This document shows positions 12,015 through 24,524 of a DNA stretch of 64,000 nucleotides, one piece after another; within the stretch, counting starts at the first letter, position 1; the number at the start of each line of letters is the position of its first letter. The notes under the pieces were generated by a model that was not told the DNA's origin, did not search any database, and saw only the letters and a program-made list of their open reading frames with translations. Source of the stretch: Lantana camara (Eukaryota; Streptophyta; Magnoliopsida; Lamiales; Verbenaceae); contig CM074862.1 in NCBI GenBank assembly GCA_037501455.1, positions 80,716,001 to 80,780,000 of the forward strand, written 5' to 3'. A program made the position numbers and the translations under genes.

Positions 12015-13136
12015 ATGTTTTGAGATGTGTGTATGCCTGTAACGCCCCGCATCTTCAAATTATTCAGGTACGCACGCCACACGTGTGAGTTTGGGAGATA
12101 GATTTATTAAGCATGTTTAAATTGTATATGTGACCAAGTATTAAGTGATTAATTGCTTATTTGTCTATGTGATCATTTTAAATGTAATCCCATTACATAA
12201 CATTTCATTTGTATTATTCACTCATGCAAGAGACATGTAATTTTATATGTATATATATATGTATGATTCACTCATTCATGTCATAACATATTTTCATTTA
12301 TATATATATATATATATATATATATCTTTATACTTAAACTAAACTTCATAAGATTTATATTTCTATTCTCATTCAATTCATGTAATTGATCATTAGCATG
12401 TAATATATATATTCATATATAACTCTTATACACTTTCACACTCACATTCATTATATTTGTATATAATAATAAAGCAATAATATGATTATATACACATTAT
12501 ATAGATAATATCTAACTTTATACATATACCTACTATATCTATAATTGTATTACACTAATATATTACATATATTTCATATACATTGTATCTTATATGCAAG
12601 ACTCTAACATTTACACATAGTAAATCTCTAACACCCCCTTTTCACACACTCATCTTCATCTTCATTACATTTGATCTCCAAGAAGAAGAGGTTAGGAAGG
12701 ACCATTCATCAAGAAGAACAAGCATCAACAAGATCATCATCATCATCATCATCATCTCACCATTTCCTTTCTTCCATCCAAGGTTTGATGCTCTATATTT
12801 GTTATGTGGGTTGAATAGTTAGGGTTAGATTGCTTGAATGGTTTCCTTGACCTTGAGCTTGAATATTTGATCTTATATGTGATTATCTTTGAAGTTATTA
12901 CATGAATGCCTTGGTTGTGAGAAGATTTATTGTTATAGCATGAATGGGGCTTTGCTTGGTAGATCTAAGTGCATAAATGTTGGATTTATGTTGCCTAAAT
13001 GGCATATGTGAGTTATATGCATGTTGTATACTAGTTTTGAGATGTTTAATTGTTGTAGATTGGTGTTGGAGTGGCTTGGGGGCCATTTTCCGAGACCTAC
13101 CTTGTTATTCCCCTGTTTTTTTGCTCAGATTGCTTT

Positions 13137-13225
13137 GACACGCCCGTGTCGCCACCCAGTTCAATCACGACATGCCCATGTCGGAACCTACTGCATCATT
13201 CGGAGCCTTTTCACACGCCTGTGTC
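13137..13225 (+). repeat. LARD1 palindrome cassette (GACACG..CGTGTC)
   Basis: GACACGCCCGTGTC (13137-13150), GACATGCCCATGTC (13169-13182) and CACACGCCTGTGTC (13212-13225), about 1.1 kb into the LTR. The second unit differs from the first at two symmetric CpG sites and is still palindromic, as expected if both CpGs were lost by deamination. The same cassette is at about 28612-28700 and 35490-35630 in the other two LTR copies. Confidence 0.8.
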
Positions 13226-14028
13226 TGCTTTTAGTTCATTTTTGACATGGGCGTCTCTCGCTCAAATGAACTCCAAATGATCTAATTTTTAAACCGTTAG
13301 AAATCTCTTGAAGTATAAAACACTCTCCAATTGGAATCACCTCAATATAATTTCTAGATTGTGAGATATGATCAATTCCTTTTGGTGTCGCCATTTTTCT
13401 GGAAATCTACATTCACCCAATTTCGGGCTTACGCCATTTCGTCCTCGCTGTGAACCACGATTCGAGCCATATATCATTTTAAAGGTCTATTTGTCTAATT
13501 TCATATCCAATAAACAAAACCTAATTCCCACTTCTATAAATCGATATATTCTTGTTTTACCACAACATACGTATTTCCGAAAATTATCCATTTTTGCCAA
13601 ACTTCACCAAAACCCCCTCTTATTGCATTCCTTTCACTTTCTTGTCTCCCGTATGTGATTTATATGAACTATATGCTTGATTAATTGGTAATTATGCTCT
13701 TATTTGTCACTCTTTAGTTCTTATTTGCTTAAGTTTGATTGTTTGAATACGTGCTTGATATATGAATTGAATCCTTGTGAGTAATTGAGCATATGAACAT
13801 GACCACACCTTTCCATGATATATTTATGCTTTATTCCATGTTGAGTCATCTCATGACATGTTACACCATCTCATAATCATTGTCGTACGTCCTATTTGGT
13901 ATCATATTGTGTCTCCTCTCATGAGTACACATTGTTATTTTCTCTTGTACAGTTGTTCTCCAGGGCGGAGACTTCCGGATTGAATAGGCACCCGTATCAA
14001 TCATGTTTCTTATCTCAGGTTATTCCAG

Positions 14029-14899
14029 GTGAGGGTGTTTTCATTCTAGTTAAGTATCAAACCCTACGACCTTTATGTGATAAGCTTTGGCCAAAAACCT
14101 AACGTATATATATTGATTTCCAAGTAAAGTCATCGAGTAAATCTTTATCGAGTAAATATTTTCAAGGAATGAAATGTATTAAAATGTTCTAACGAATTGA
14201 ACCATTTTGGCGAGATAATGCACTTCACGTTCATGTTATTGGGCCTGGGAAAACGTTGGATTGGCGACCGGATCGGCATCGGGCCGACGGAAAGAACCTT
14301 TGCACGTAGTACCCATTGGGAATACCTCGGCGCGACCTAGGAGATGGGGAGGCGGAGTATTCCTGAGCCGATGGTTCCCATACCATCGAAGGAGTGGGTA
14401 GGAGTCATGAGCCCCCGTCTCATACTACACTAATTGTCTCCCGCGACTAAGCTTCCCCTGGCGAGGAGAAAGAATTGGATGGTTTGGGTCTGCAGGCCTG
14501 ACCATCACCACGGAGGAAGAAGGTTGGACTGTATTGCTCCTGAATGTTACTGAACATAATGAATGACTGATTGATTGAATGATTGACTGCATGATCACAT
14601 TTTAATAAATATTACCTATTGTTTGTACACGGTCGGAGTAAGGATGGAGATTTATGCATGCTCACTCGCCGAGCCAATAATCACCCCGCTGAATTGAAAA
14701 TGTTTATAAATTCATATAGTCGTAAAGTCCGAACATTGTTAGTCTTTTTCTTGCCCTTCGCGGGAACTAATTTCACTTAAAACGTTGCTCGGGATTTATG
14801 ACATGCATGCGCATGGTTCTATATATTTATGTACAGTTCCTGCTCACTCAGTCTTCTAGAGACTGATCCCTCTTTTTCCCACTTCTTAGTTTCTCGCAG
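14029..14899 (+). other. Candidate intron within LARD1 LTR copy 1
   Basis: A donor-like CAG/GTGAGG at 14029 and an acceptor-like TTCTCGCAG/GT ending at 14899. The counterparts are 29504-30359 and 36401-37275 in the other LARD1 LTRs. The pairing is inferred only from motif quality and from conservation across five LTR families; no transcript evidence is available. Confidence 0.35.
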
Positions 14900-15289
14900 G
14901 TTTGGTAGGGAGGTCAAGTCATAGCGTTCTTGATCGAGTCACATGTGTACACTTAAGTCTCATTCCACATTGTTATTTAAATAGGCCTGTGAGCCAACGC
15001 ATGATTTATGGATTTTGAATATTGGTTCGGGACAGGTTGCATGTCCAGTTAAACCCGTTGTTAGGTGGCATGTTGGATTTAATTATGTTTATGAAATTGT
15101 TGGGCTTGTAGCCATCGATGAAATTCATTCATGTTAATGTTATTGCTTCCGCACCGCTTTATTGAATGTTGTTGATTAATTGGTACAGGGTTAGTTCCGC
15201 CTAGCCAGGTTGTTTTTATTTTGTCACCCGTTCGCTATGAGTCCGGTTCATGCTGGATCATCCATTTCACGTGTCGACTAGACTTGTAG

Positions 15290-18200
15290 TATCAGAGCCC
15301 GGTTGCAAAATCGGGGTCTCTAGTGTTGTGTCGCGTCAAGTATAGGTCGAACGGCTTAGGGAAAACGTGCACACCGAATTGATCGTGAGCATATATTATT
15401 GGAAAATTTGATGATTTTATGTTGAAATTTAAATTTTTTTGTTGAATTTTGTGTTGCATTTTGCATCCATACGTGTTTTGGTGTTAATTATGTGACATAT
15501 GCATTTAATAACTAGCATGCATTTATATTTGAATTGAGTTGTGATTCATAGATTGCGATCACAACATCAAACCACGACCAAATTTACAAAGTAAATGCCA
15601 TATACTAAATATATTCCTTATGGATATGGATGATTTGAAGAAGGCTCTAGGTGTTAACATGAATTCGGGTAATTACTGGTTCCTATGACGGGGCTTTAGC
15701 TAAGGAATTTAAGACCGAGGTGAAAATTAAATTATGTAAGAAGATGGTTATGGTTGAGGTAATGGTACGAGAGTGTGACGTCATAACCACCAAATAAACA
15801 CACACTCTACATTGCAACCAAAGTGGATCAACCGGGTTCAAGAAGCCGTTTAGTTTAAGAAATAAGTGAAGTAAAGACCCTAAAGATATTAAGATTCAAG
15901 ATTCAAATTTATTATCAAGCTGAAGACCTTTAAGTAGTTAGTCTTAAGGTCAAGTTGTGGGAGTGAAGAGTTAAGTCAAGATAATTCGGCTTGAGATGGG
16001 ATCAAGACTTGGGTTAGAGTTAAGAACGAAGAGAATCTCCCGAGATTGAAAATATAATCGAGAATTTAATTTGGAATGATGAATAAAGGATTCTTAATAT
16101 TGGAAGTATGATCAAGGTGAACTAAGATATCACCCAACTTTTGGATTCATGAAGGGGATAAGCAAGATATTTGGATTAGTATTTAAGTTTGAGGTTCGGT
16201 GGAGGTTCAAGATGTTTGACCATTGGAACCCTTCAAGGTTAAAGCAAGAAAGTTTTAGTCGTGGTAATGAATACGATGGGGAATTGTCTAAATGAAGATT
16301 TTTTCTAGAGAAGAGGGGAAAGAATTGGGCCACTCGGACATATAAGACTCAGATTCAAATGACTACCTCGGATTGAGAGAAGATGCTCTTTATCATTATA
16401 GGAATAAAGAATTCGGGGATTGGTAAGTAGGCAAGCGATACGAGGAAAAGAAGGGTTAGAGAAAATCGATCAACGCGGAGAGTATGACATCATTGAAGAT
16501 ACGGAACCATAAGAAAGAGAAAGAGCTTTTGGGAAGGGAATTATGTGCTCAAGTGTAAACTGTAAGAGGATGAGCCGTTCAACTAAATTGAATTCACAAG
16601 AGAAAATTCAGAGGGATTGGAGCAAGAGGAAATTAGGTTCAAGAATCACGAGATTTCGGATCATGGAGACATGTAAGTCGATACAAGGAACTTCAAAAAT
16701 TTGCAAGCTATGGGGAGGCAAGATAACCCAATTGACATTTAAGTTCGGCATAGGGAAAGATTTAAGAGACTAGTTTTGAGAATGTAGAAGGCTTGGGTTT
16801 TGTGATAATTTCGCATCTTGGGAGCCCACAAGAGGTACAAGGAAGCATGAGAACTTAGAACCGGTTTTGGGTAGAAGTAATACAATGAGAGGCTCGGGTA
16901 TAGAAGAATTGGAATTCAACAAAGCGTTTGGATTTTGGGAAACATGGGGAATACAAGAAGAATTAAGATGGTTTGAAGACCGTGGGTATACGAGAAGTGG
17001 TTGATGAATTTGAGCATAATGGACCAAATTGCCAAGCTAAAGATTGTCATTACGGTGAAAGGTACTTGCATTAATGGCACGTGCATCATACATCGTGTTA
17101 ATTTTAATTCTGCTTTATATTTATTTAATTGAAGTAATTTCCCCAAAGTGATGCATGCTTTAATTATCCCAAGATGTGCGACATGCATTGAGCATTCTTA
17201 CCCAACATGCATAGCTTAGTGTTTGCTAGGCAGGAAGCCTTCTTCACCTCATATTTCACGTGCCATTTCAAACAAGTCATGTTTGGGTCAAGAGTGAATC
17301 TTTGGTTGCAAAGAATCGAGCAAGTGTGATGGAGACTTTGAGGTGTCAAGAATTCAATTGGAAGGTGATGTTGGAGAAATCAAGAATTTTGGGGTTTAAG
17401 CAAACGATGGGCCGAGTATAATAAAACAAGATCAAAGAATTGAGAATAGAGCTTTTAAGGGGGAGAGCCTAACAGGGGAATAAATTAAATCATGATCATG
17501 CTCAATTGGGTCGCCTTGGTGGAACGATGGAAATTTAGAAGCTATTAGGTAACAAGGATTTGATAAAAGTGGTAAGAGATGAGATGAAAGTTTTAGCGTT
17601 TGATGCAATCCCAAACCCGAAGAAGATGAAACTTCGAGAATAAGGTCTAGGTACTATAGGAGATGAATATATGGATAAGTTGAGATCTAAAGACGACAAG
17701 CTGGAGACAAGGACGATTGATGGTGACCTTGACTACAAGATCAATGTCGTGAGTTTCTTATTATGGGACATTCTTTAACTTAATCTTCGAAGATTAAAAC
17801 AATGGTACTTCGAATAATATACTTTATACCACGAAGTTGTTAGGATCAAGAAGAAATTGGCAAGGATTAATAAGGAAGATAGTGGACAAGAAAAGTCGAT
17901 CAAATTATCATATCCCAATGGAACAAAGTGAGATTTAATTCAACCGAGCGATGGAAGTGGATGATCTACGAGGCAATACGATATGAACAAGACAGGTTAC
18001 CGATTCGACAGTTGTTTTCCATAAGGAACCAGGATCACTTTTAGGATTCGAGACTAGCTCTAGTATTCGAGAAAGCTGAGTATAATCCGTGGTGAAGGAT
18101 AAGTGGATTGGATCAAGATCAAGTGGACCTCAGGTAGGATGGAACTTCAGACCGTGGAATTCATAAGGAAAGGAAAGTTGTTCGGGAGACGGGGTTCTCA

Positions 18201-18475
18201 CATTGCTTGTTTGAGAGACGGGGCTCTCTTGTTGTTGTTTGCTACGTGTTTAACTTGCTCTCGCGTAGTTTTGTTTTTCGAGTGGGTAAGTTCCGGTGAG
18301 TTAAGGGTCTTGACTTCACAGCAATTGAAGACCCTTTGTTGCTTCAAGACCTTTTCCGAACTAATTCCTGATGGGGAGTTGCTAAACCGCGTGGGATGAA
18401 CACGGGAGAGATGCTTAAGAGTCCAGAACTCGAGGCGGTGGACCTGAGGACAAGTCCATTTTAACGGGGAGAGGT
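15290..18475 (+). other. LARD1 interior copy 1, non-coding
   Basis: 3.19 kb between LTR copies 1 and 2. Its open frames are short (under about 100 codons), lie on both strands and match no gag or pol domain. Two of them (16130-16333 minus, 16543-16773 plus) recur with identical translations in interior copy 2, which reflects recent duplication rather than coding. The primer site is damaged (only TATCAGAGC is left). Compared with copy 2, 366 bp are missing at the TTGTTCG at 18178-18184. The 3' end has hairpin units at about 18184-18230 and a purine tract before 18476. Confidence 0.85.
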
Positions 18476-18676
18476 TGTAACGCCCCGTATCTTCAAATTA
18501 TTCAGGTACGCACGCCACACATGTGAGTTTGGGAGATAGATTTATTAAGCGTGTTTAAATTGTATTATGTGACCAAGTATTAAGTGATTAATTGCTTATT
18601 TGTCTATGTGATCATTTTAATTGTAATTCCATTACATAACATTTCATTTGTATTATTCGCTCATGCAAGAGACATG

Positions 18677-18682
<6 letters not shown>

Positions 18683-18729
<47 letters not shown>
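18683..18729. repeat. (TA)n microsatellite
   Basis: About 47 bp of TA, much longer than the same site in LARD1 LTR copies 1 (near 12250) and 3 (near 34590). A second TA-rich run follows at about 18776-18806. Confidence 0.9.
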
Positions 18730-18741
<12 letters not shown>

Positions 18742-18772
18742 GATTCACTCATTCATGTCATAACATATTTTC

Positions 18773-18811
<39 letters not shown>

Positions 18812-19054
18812 CTTAAACAAAACTTCATAAGATTTATATTTCTATTCTCATTCAATTCATGTAATTGATCATTAGCATGTAATATATATATATATATTCA
18901 TATATAACTCTTATACACTTTCACACTCACATTCATTATATTTGAATATAATAATAAAGCACTAATATGATTATATACATATTATATAGATAATATCTAA
19001 CTTTATACATATACCTATTATATCTATAATTGTATTACATTAATACATTACATA

Positions 19055-19059
19055 TATTT
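19055..19059. repeat. Target duplication TATTT, left copy (LARD2)
   Basis: TATTT precedes the LARD2 LTR start and recurs at 28176-28180 directly after its end. Removing LARD2 and one copy restores the LTR sequence seen intact in LARD1 copies 1 and 3. Confidence 0.9.
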
Positions 19060-21888
19060 TTTAACGCCCCGTTTTCAATTTATGCATTATGTGATAATTT
19101 ATCTACATTTCATAATATTATATGTATTATATTTCTATGCATTTATGTGAATTATCCTTAACGTGAAATTTACATGAAATAATTGATAATGTGCTTAATT
19201 GATATTATGTGATACTTTATATATATATATTTTTCATAACATTAGATGCATAATATTTCCATGAGGTTTTATGAATTAATTGTTAATGTGACTAAATGCT
19301 CTTAATTATATGACCTTAAATACTCATATATGTAAATGTGTGGATTTAATTGCATGACTTAAAGGGAGTTAGATACTCACTTTCCATGGAATTAGACTTG
19401 AGTGCATGCATTCATATTCTTGAGGGACTAGAATGCAAAAAGTGATGATTCATATACTTTAGTGGAGGATATATTATAACTTATGTATCTCATCTTTCTC
19501 ATTTTCTCTCATTCATCATTTTCATACAAAAATACACACACTTACACCTACATATGTCGATCAAAACACCAAGGGGGGAAGGAGGAATATTTCATCTCAA
19601 TAGCAAGCTTGATCTTGAGGAATATTGCATAAGTTGGAAGCATCATCATCTCTTCATCATTTCATCCATTCTTTCTTGTATATTAAAGGTATAGATGGAG
19701 AACTTGATTGAATCTCTTGAATATATATAAAGTAGGGTTTGATGAATATGATGTGATTTCTTGGTTAGTTGAGATTAGAAGCATGATTATGAACTTTAAC
19801 CTTGAATTCCATGCTTAATGCTTGAGTTATTTGGAAGTTGAATATCATGATATATATATAGGGTTTGAATGATGAATTTTGATGATCTAAGCATGTTTCC
19901 TTGGATTAAATGTTAACTTAATGATGTCTTTAAGTTATATACATGTTATATGTTTGTTTTGGAGCATTTTGGTTGAGTTTGCTTTGGGTTTTCATTCCTT
20001 TTCTTTCTTCCCCGAAGCTACCCCTATTTTGTCCCTTTTTCCAGCTCCGGAACAGTACCCGGGCGGGTACTTTTTGTGCATAAAAAGTACCCGGGCGGGT
20101 ACTTTTGTTCCATAAAGCTTCTGGACAGCTTTACCCGATCGGGGAACTTTTCCCTTGAATTTTACCCGGCCGGGTACTCCCTCATCCGAACTCCAAATGA
20201 CCTGATTTTTGATTCGTTGGAAAGATCTTGAAGTCTAGAACATTTTCCAATTGGAATAATCTAAATATATTTCCTAGTTTGTGAGATATAATCAATTGTT
20301 TTTGGTGTCGCTGCTTTACCGACAAACTGCATTCACCCAACTTCAAGCCTATGCCATTTTCTCCTCGCTTTGAACTAGAAAACGAGCCATATATAATTTT
20401 AAAGGTATACTTATCTAGTTTCATTCCCAATAAACAAAACCCAATTCCAATCTCTAGAACTTTAGATATTTCCCTTTTTCCACAGCTTGGTCATTTTCAA
20501 AAATTGCCGGTTTTTGCCAAACTTCACCAAAACCCTTTTTATTGCTTTCCTTTCACTTTTTTGGCTCCCATATGTGACTTATATGACTTTTATGCTTACT
20601 TAATTGATAATTATGCTCCTATTTGACGCTTCTTGATACTTTATTTAGGAATTTGGGCACATTCATAATAATTATTGATTGTAAATACATGATTGACATC
20701 ACATGATTTTGCCATTCGTCTTAAATGGTTCATATGAGTCGAGTCTCACGTGCATTTGTCCTTGTTACATAGATCACGGTCCCAGAGTCGAGGAGCCCTC
20801 TCTTTAGAGTTTCTTTCCACTTTTGTTGGTTGGTGAAGGTGAGGTTTTAATTTCTAGTTATGGAACCCTTACAACCCTTACGTGATTTTTGGCCAAAACA
20901 TATCTATAGTTTTTGAAACTTATGATTTTCAAATGATTTCACGAAAATGGAGTGATTGATTGATTGATTGACGAATTGATTGTTTTGGTGAGTAACTATT
21001 GTTCACGTTGGGCCCGAGGGTAGTGTATTGAGCCAACCGGGAAAGCAAGGGCTGACGGGTAACTCTTGCAGTATCCTCACCATTGTGGGATCACCTCTGA
21101 ATCCACTAGGAGGTTTGGTAGAGGAAGAAATCCCGTGCGTGGGAGTCATGTTCCTGACGTACACCATGATTGGATGGCTGGGTCTTGCAAGCCCGCCATC
21201 ACCCGGAGGAAGAAGGATTTATTGATTGAAATTGCTAATTGTGCACGAAATTGTTTGTGTGATCACCTAATCCACTAATAAATTGAAGTATTATACACAG
21301 TCGGTGAAAGGTTGGAGATTTGCCCTCACTCGCCGGGCCACAAATTGATTGTATTGAATTGATAAAATGGATTAGTTGTAACCTCGGGCGATATTATCTC
21401 TTCTTTTCTAAATCGTGTTGTTATTTTCCAAAATTATTACCCGAGATTATAACTTGTATGTATGTGCGCAAATAATTATTCATACCCCTCGCTCAATCCG
21501 TGTTGGACTGACACCTCAACCTTTCAGCTTTTGCAGGTTTGTGCTAGGCGGGAATTAGAGGCTAGCCTGTCTTTTATTCGGGTTTAGCACTTCACCTTCA
21601 TATTTTAGCTCATGTATTGATACTTCTTATATTTTGTATTATGCTTTACCTAATGTTGGAGGTGATATTGTATTGTATGAAATGTTGGTACCTATAAGTA
21701 TTGAATGTTATTGCTTCCGCTTTTATTGATACAATTGTTTAGTGGTATTAATTGAGGGTACCCGCCAAGCTTTTGAGTTTTATTGTCTCCCGTTCGCTAT
21801 AGTTTCGATTCATGTATGAATTGCTCGTTTCATATGTGGATTGTTGCTATAGTGCGGGGGATGTGGCGCCTAGCGTTCCGGGTGTACA
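19060..21888 (+). repeat. LARD2 5' LTR
   Basis: Ends GGGTGTACA, followed by spacer TCCTAAGG and the primer site. It holds the palindrome cassette at 20054-20176, donor-like AAG/GTGAGG at 20839, a hairpin-like CAATCCGTGTTGGACTG at 21494-21510 and TTTTGCAG/GT ending at 21536. Confidence 0.92.
20054..20176 (+). repeat. LARD2 palindrome cassette (AGTACCCG..CGGGTACT)
   Basis: AGTACCCGGGCGGGTACT at 20054-20071, a longer version at 20083-20106 and TACCCGGCCGGGTA at 20163-20176. The 3' LTR has only one of the first two units (near 26352) plus TACCCGGCCGGGTA at 26428-26441, so unit number changed after insertion or between LTR copies. Confidence 0.8.
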
Positions 21889-21896
21889 TCCTAAGG

Positions 21897-21908
21897 TGGT
21901 ATCAGAGC
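21897..21908 (+). other. LARD2 primer-binding site (tRNA-Met type)
   Basis: TGGTATCAGAGC, 8 bases after the 5' LTR. Confidence 0.92.
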
Positions 21909-24410
21909 CCGGTTGCAAAATCGCGATTCTAGTGTCGTGTCTCGTGAGTCTAGGTCGAACGACATAGGATTAATTGATAAATTGAGAGTCCTGCTTTTAT
22001 TCGGAACTACTTGAACTTATTTGAACTTACCTGAACATCCTTGAGCTACTTGTTAACTTGCTCATTTTATCTACTTGATGATTAATTGACCTTCTATGGC
22101 TTGGAATTTATATGTTTAATGTGCTTTCTTTAATTTAGTTGAATTAATTATTGCATTTTGCTTCAAATATGTGTTTAAGTTGTAATTATGTGACATGACC
22201 ATGCACTAACCGCATGCATTTAGCTTTGAATTGATTTCTAACTTATAGATTATAAAGATCATATCAAACCACGGCCAATTTCTCCTATAATCTCAATCTA
22301 CCGCAAGTTCCTCCCTCTAGCTTTGGAGTTGTAAGGAATGCATCGGGGAATTTTATATAAGAATTCAAGAGCCATGACTCTCCTTGTTTGGGTTATATTT
22401 TAAGTGATAAGATCAGGGATAGAAGAAGGAATTGTGGGAATAGTTCACAAGCTTTACGAAGTTAGAGGATAAAAGGGAATAGTTGCAAACTATGGTAGTA
22501 ATGGTGAACCCACCCTACGAGGAAAGTTGGGGGTGTAATGATTTCATTCACAAGATCAACACGTATGCCACTGTATGAAGGTTTCTCAACCGGATTCTAC
22601 AAGAACATTCGCTTAGGAGAAAGATGAATTGAGTCTCGAAGATGTTTGGGTTCGAGGTTTCCATTAACAAGGAGTGATGTTTAGAACTTGCAAAATAAAC
22701 ATGTGAGCTCACATTATAAAGGAATTCGACCAACCGAAATCAAGAGACTCGTTATATCAAGAAGGTGATGAAGGAAGTCTTGAGGGTATCAAGGAGTCGA
22801 GGTTCAGACTTGTAAGCAAAGTGAGGGTTTTCAGTTCGTTAGAACAAAAATCACGATGTGAGAGGAAGTGACAAATTGGAAAGTTGAACAACAAGGGAAC
22901 TGGTAAAGAAAGGCCACGAGCTTAGAGGGAAATTATGTGTTCAACGGGTAAAGCAATCGGAAGGTGAATTCATTCAACTATTCGAATTCATAAAGAATAA
23001 ATCGAGGTAGCTTTATTCAAAGTCACAACTAGGGGGAGAATAGGACAACCTTTGGAGATTAATTCCTCTAAAAAGTTAAGACACCAACTCCATGAGTATA
23101 AAAGAATTTGAATTCAAGAATCATAATCCTGGACCATATAATTATACAAGTCAACGCAAGGAAGTTTTGATCAAGGAAATATTTAAGGTGAAGGTTCGGG
23201 CACCACTTCAAGATCAATAATTGGGAAAGAGTTGGGTTCGAGAAATGTCAATTTCGGGCAGTGGATAGTTACAAGTTAACGCTAGAGAGTTCTAAAGAAT
23301 TGGAAGATCGTGGGTAACAAGAAATGACCAACAAATGCAAGGCAAGCTTGTAATTCAACGAACATGGAACGAGTGCCAAGCTAAAGGATGTAACTACGGT
23401 GACAGGTTCAATGCATCCATAAGCACGTGCATCGTACGCTGCTTTAAAGTGTTTAAATTTCTTTATTTATATGCGCATTCCTAATTGAGCTTAGTTGTTC
23501 CAATGTGTGGAATTTTATTATTTACAAGTGTGACACATGCATTGGCATATTAACCCGACATGCATTGTTAAGTGTTTCTTGATAGGAACTCTCCCCAATT
23601 CATGTATCAACCATTACTTTAATCGAGACATAACCGACTTATGACAAAGAATTTATGGGAATGTAAGGATAAAGAGGAAGAGCCATTTGGAGGTCGGAGA
23701 AGTAATCGGGAGTTGGAGTGATAGGAGTGGTTTGTTACCCCTGTCAATCATCTCAAGAGTAACGTGAAAATTTCCGGCCAAGTGGCATGGTTAGAATCAA
23801 TTATATCAAGGAAACACTAGATAGAATTGAGATTCTTCAAACTAGAAATTGATACACGAGCTCAATGAATAAGAATGGAAAGTCTAAGAGGAAGAATCAA
23901 CTGGGGATGAGTTGAAATTTGGAATTTTGTGTGAGTAGGCTATTCTACTAGGAGCAACACAATTTCAAGAGTCGCACCAATGGGATTTCTTGGAAAGGGA
24001 AGAAGAGAAAGAATTAGAAGATTTTGACATTTGATAACCTTCAAGATTTGGATAAAATTTTTGTGAGAATAATTTCAGAAAAGGTTAAGTAATTCAAGAA
24101 CCGGAGGTGAGCATTTGAGAAGGGATGGTGGACTTTGTGTTCGTTTCGATTTTCCACTGGGATGGAGGAATTTTCGGGAAGATCGGAGGTCATAGGTACT
24201 TCAAGAGAATTAGAAAGAAGAGATTCCTTGATTTGAGAAAGGTTAGAACAAGTTCAAGAAATGAGACGGAACATATATGTATGTGTTTTATTTTCTTAAG
24301 GGGGAGAGTCGGCCGAGAAACTTCAAGAAAAGTGGTTTTTCTTTCCCTTTATCAGAACCATGTGGACGAAGTCTGCAATATCTCAAAGCTCATGCACTTA
24401 AAGTTCTCAA

Positions 24411-24524
24411 ATGGAGATTTCTAAAGATATAAGGAGGCTTATCTTGAGTGAAGCGGAAATTAAAAGAAATTTGATAAGGAAGGGGAGAGATAATGACTTC
24501 TATAAGTTATTGAGCATATTTTGA
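24411..24524 (+). other. Short open frame shared with LARD3, coding status unknown
   Basis: 37 codons starting MEISKDIRRLILSEAE, then TGA. The LARD3 version (57164-57454, minus) starts MEIPKAIRRHILSRAE and stays open for 96 codons. The two remain alignable in the same frame to GRDN(D/G)FYK before the LARD2 copy shifts frame. I recognise no domain. This could be a relic of an ancestral protein or just shared non-coding DNA. Confidence 0.25.

Larger units (their letters stand above)
12038..15289 (+). repeat. LARD1 LTR copy 1, 3' end deleted
   Basis: Starts TGTAACGCCCCGCATCTTC. It ends at GACTTGTAG (15289) and joins directly to TATCAGAGCC. Compared with copy 2, 48 bp are missing: the last 37 bp of the LTR, the 8-bp spacer and the first three bases of the primer site. 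It holds a (CAT)n tract at about 12735-12757, a palindrome cassette at 13137-13225, candidate splice motifs at 14029 and 14899, and a hairpin at 14849-14865. Confidence 0.9.

Noticed and set aside
10994..12037. 5' LTR of a full element ending at 39334
   Set aside because: The two outer parts sum to only one LTR length, with continuous LTR order and no interior sequence of that family.
16130..16333. Conserved 67-residue protein shared with 31666-31869
   Set aside because: Identical because the two LARD1 interiors are recent duplicates. No family resemblance, and it lies antisense in a non-coding interior.
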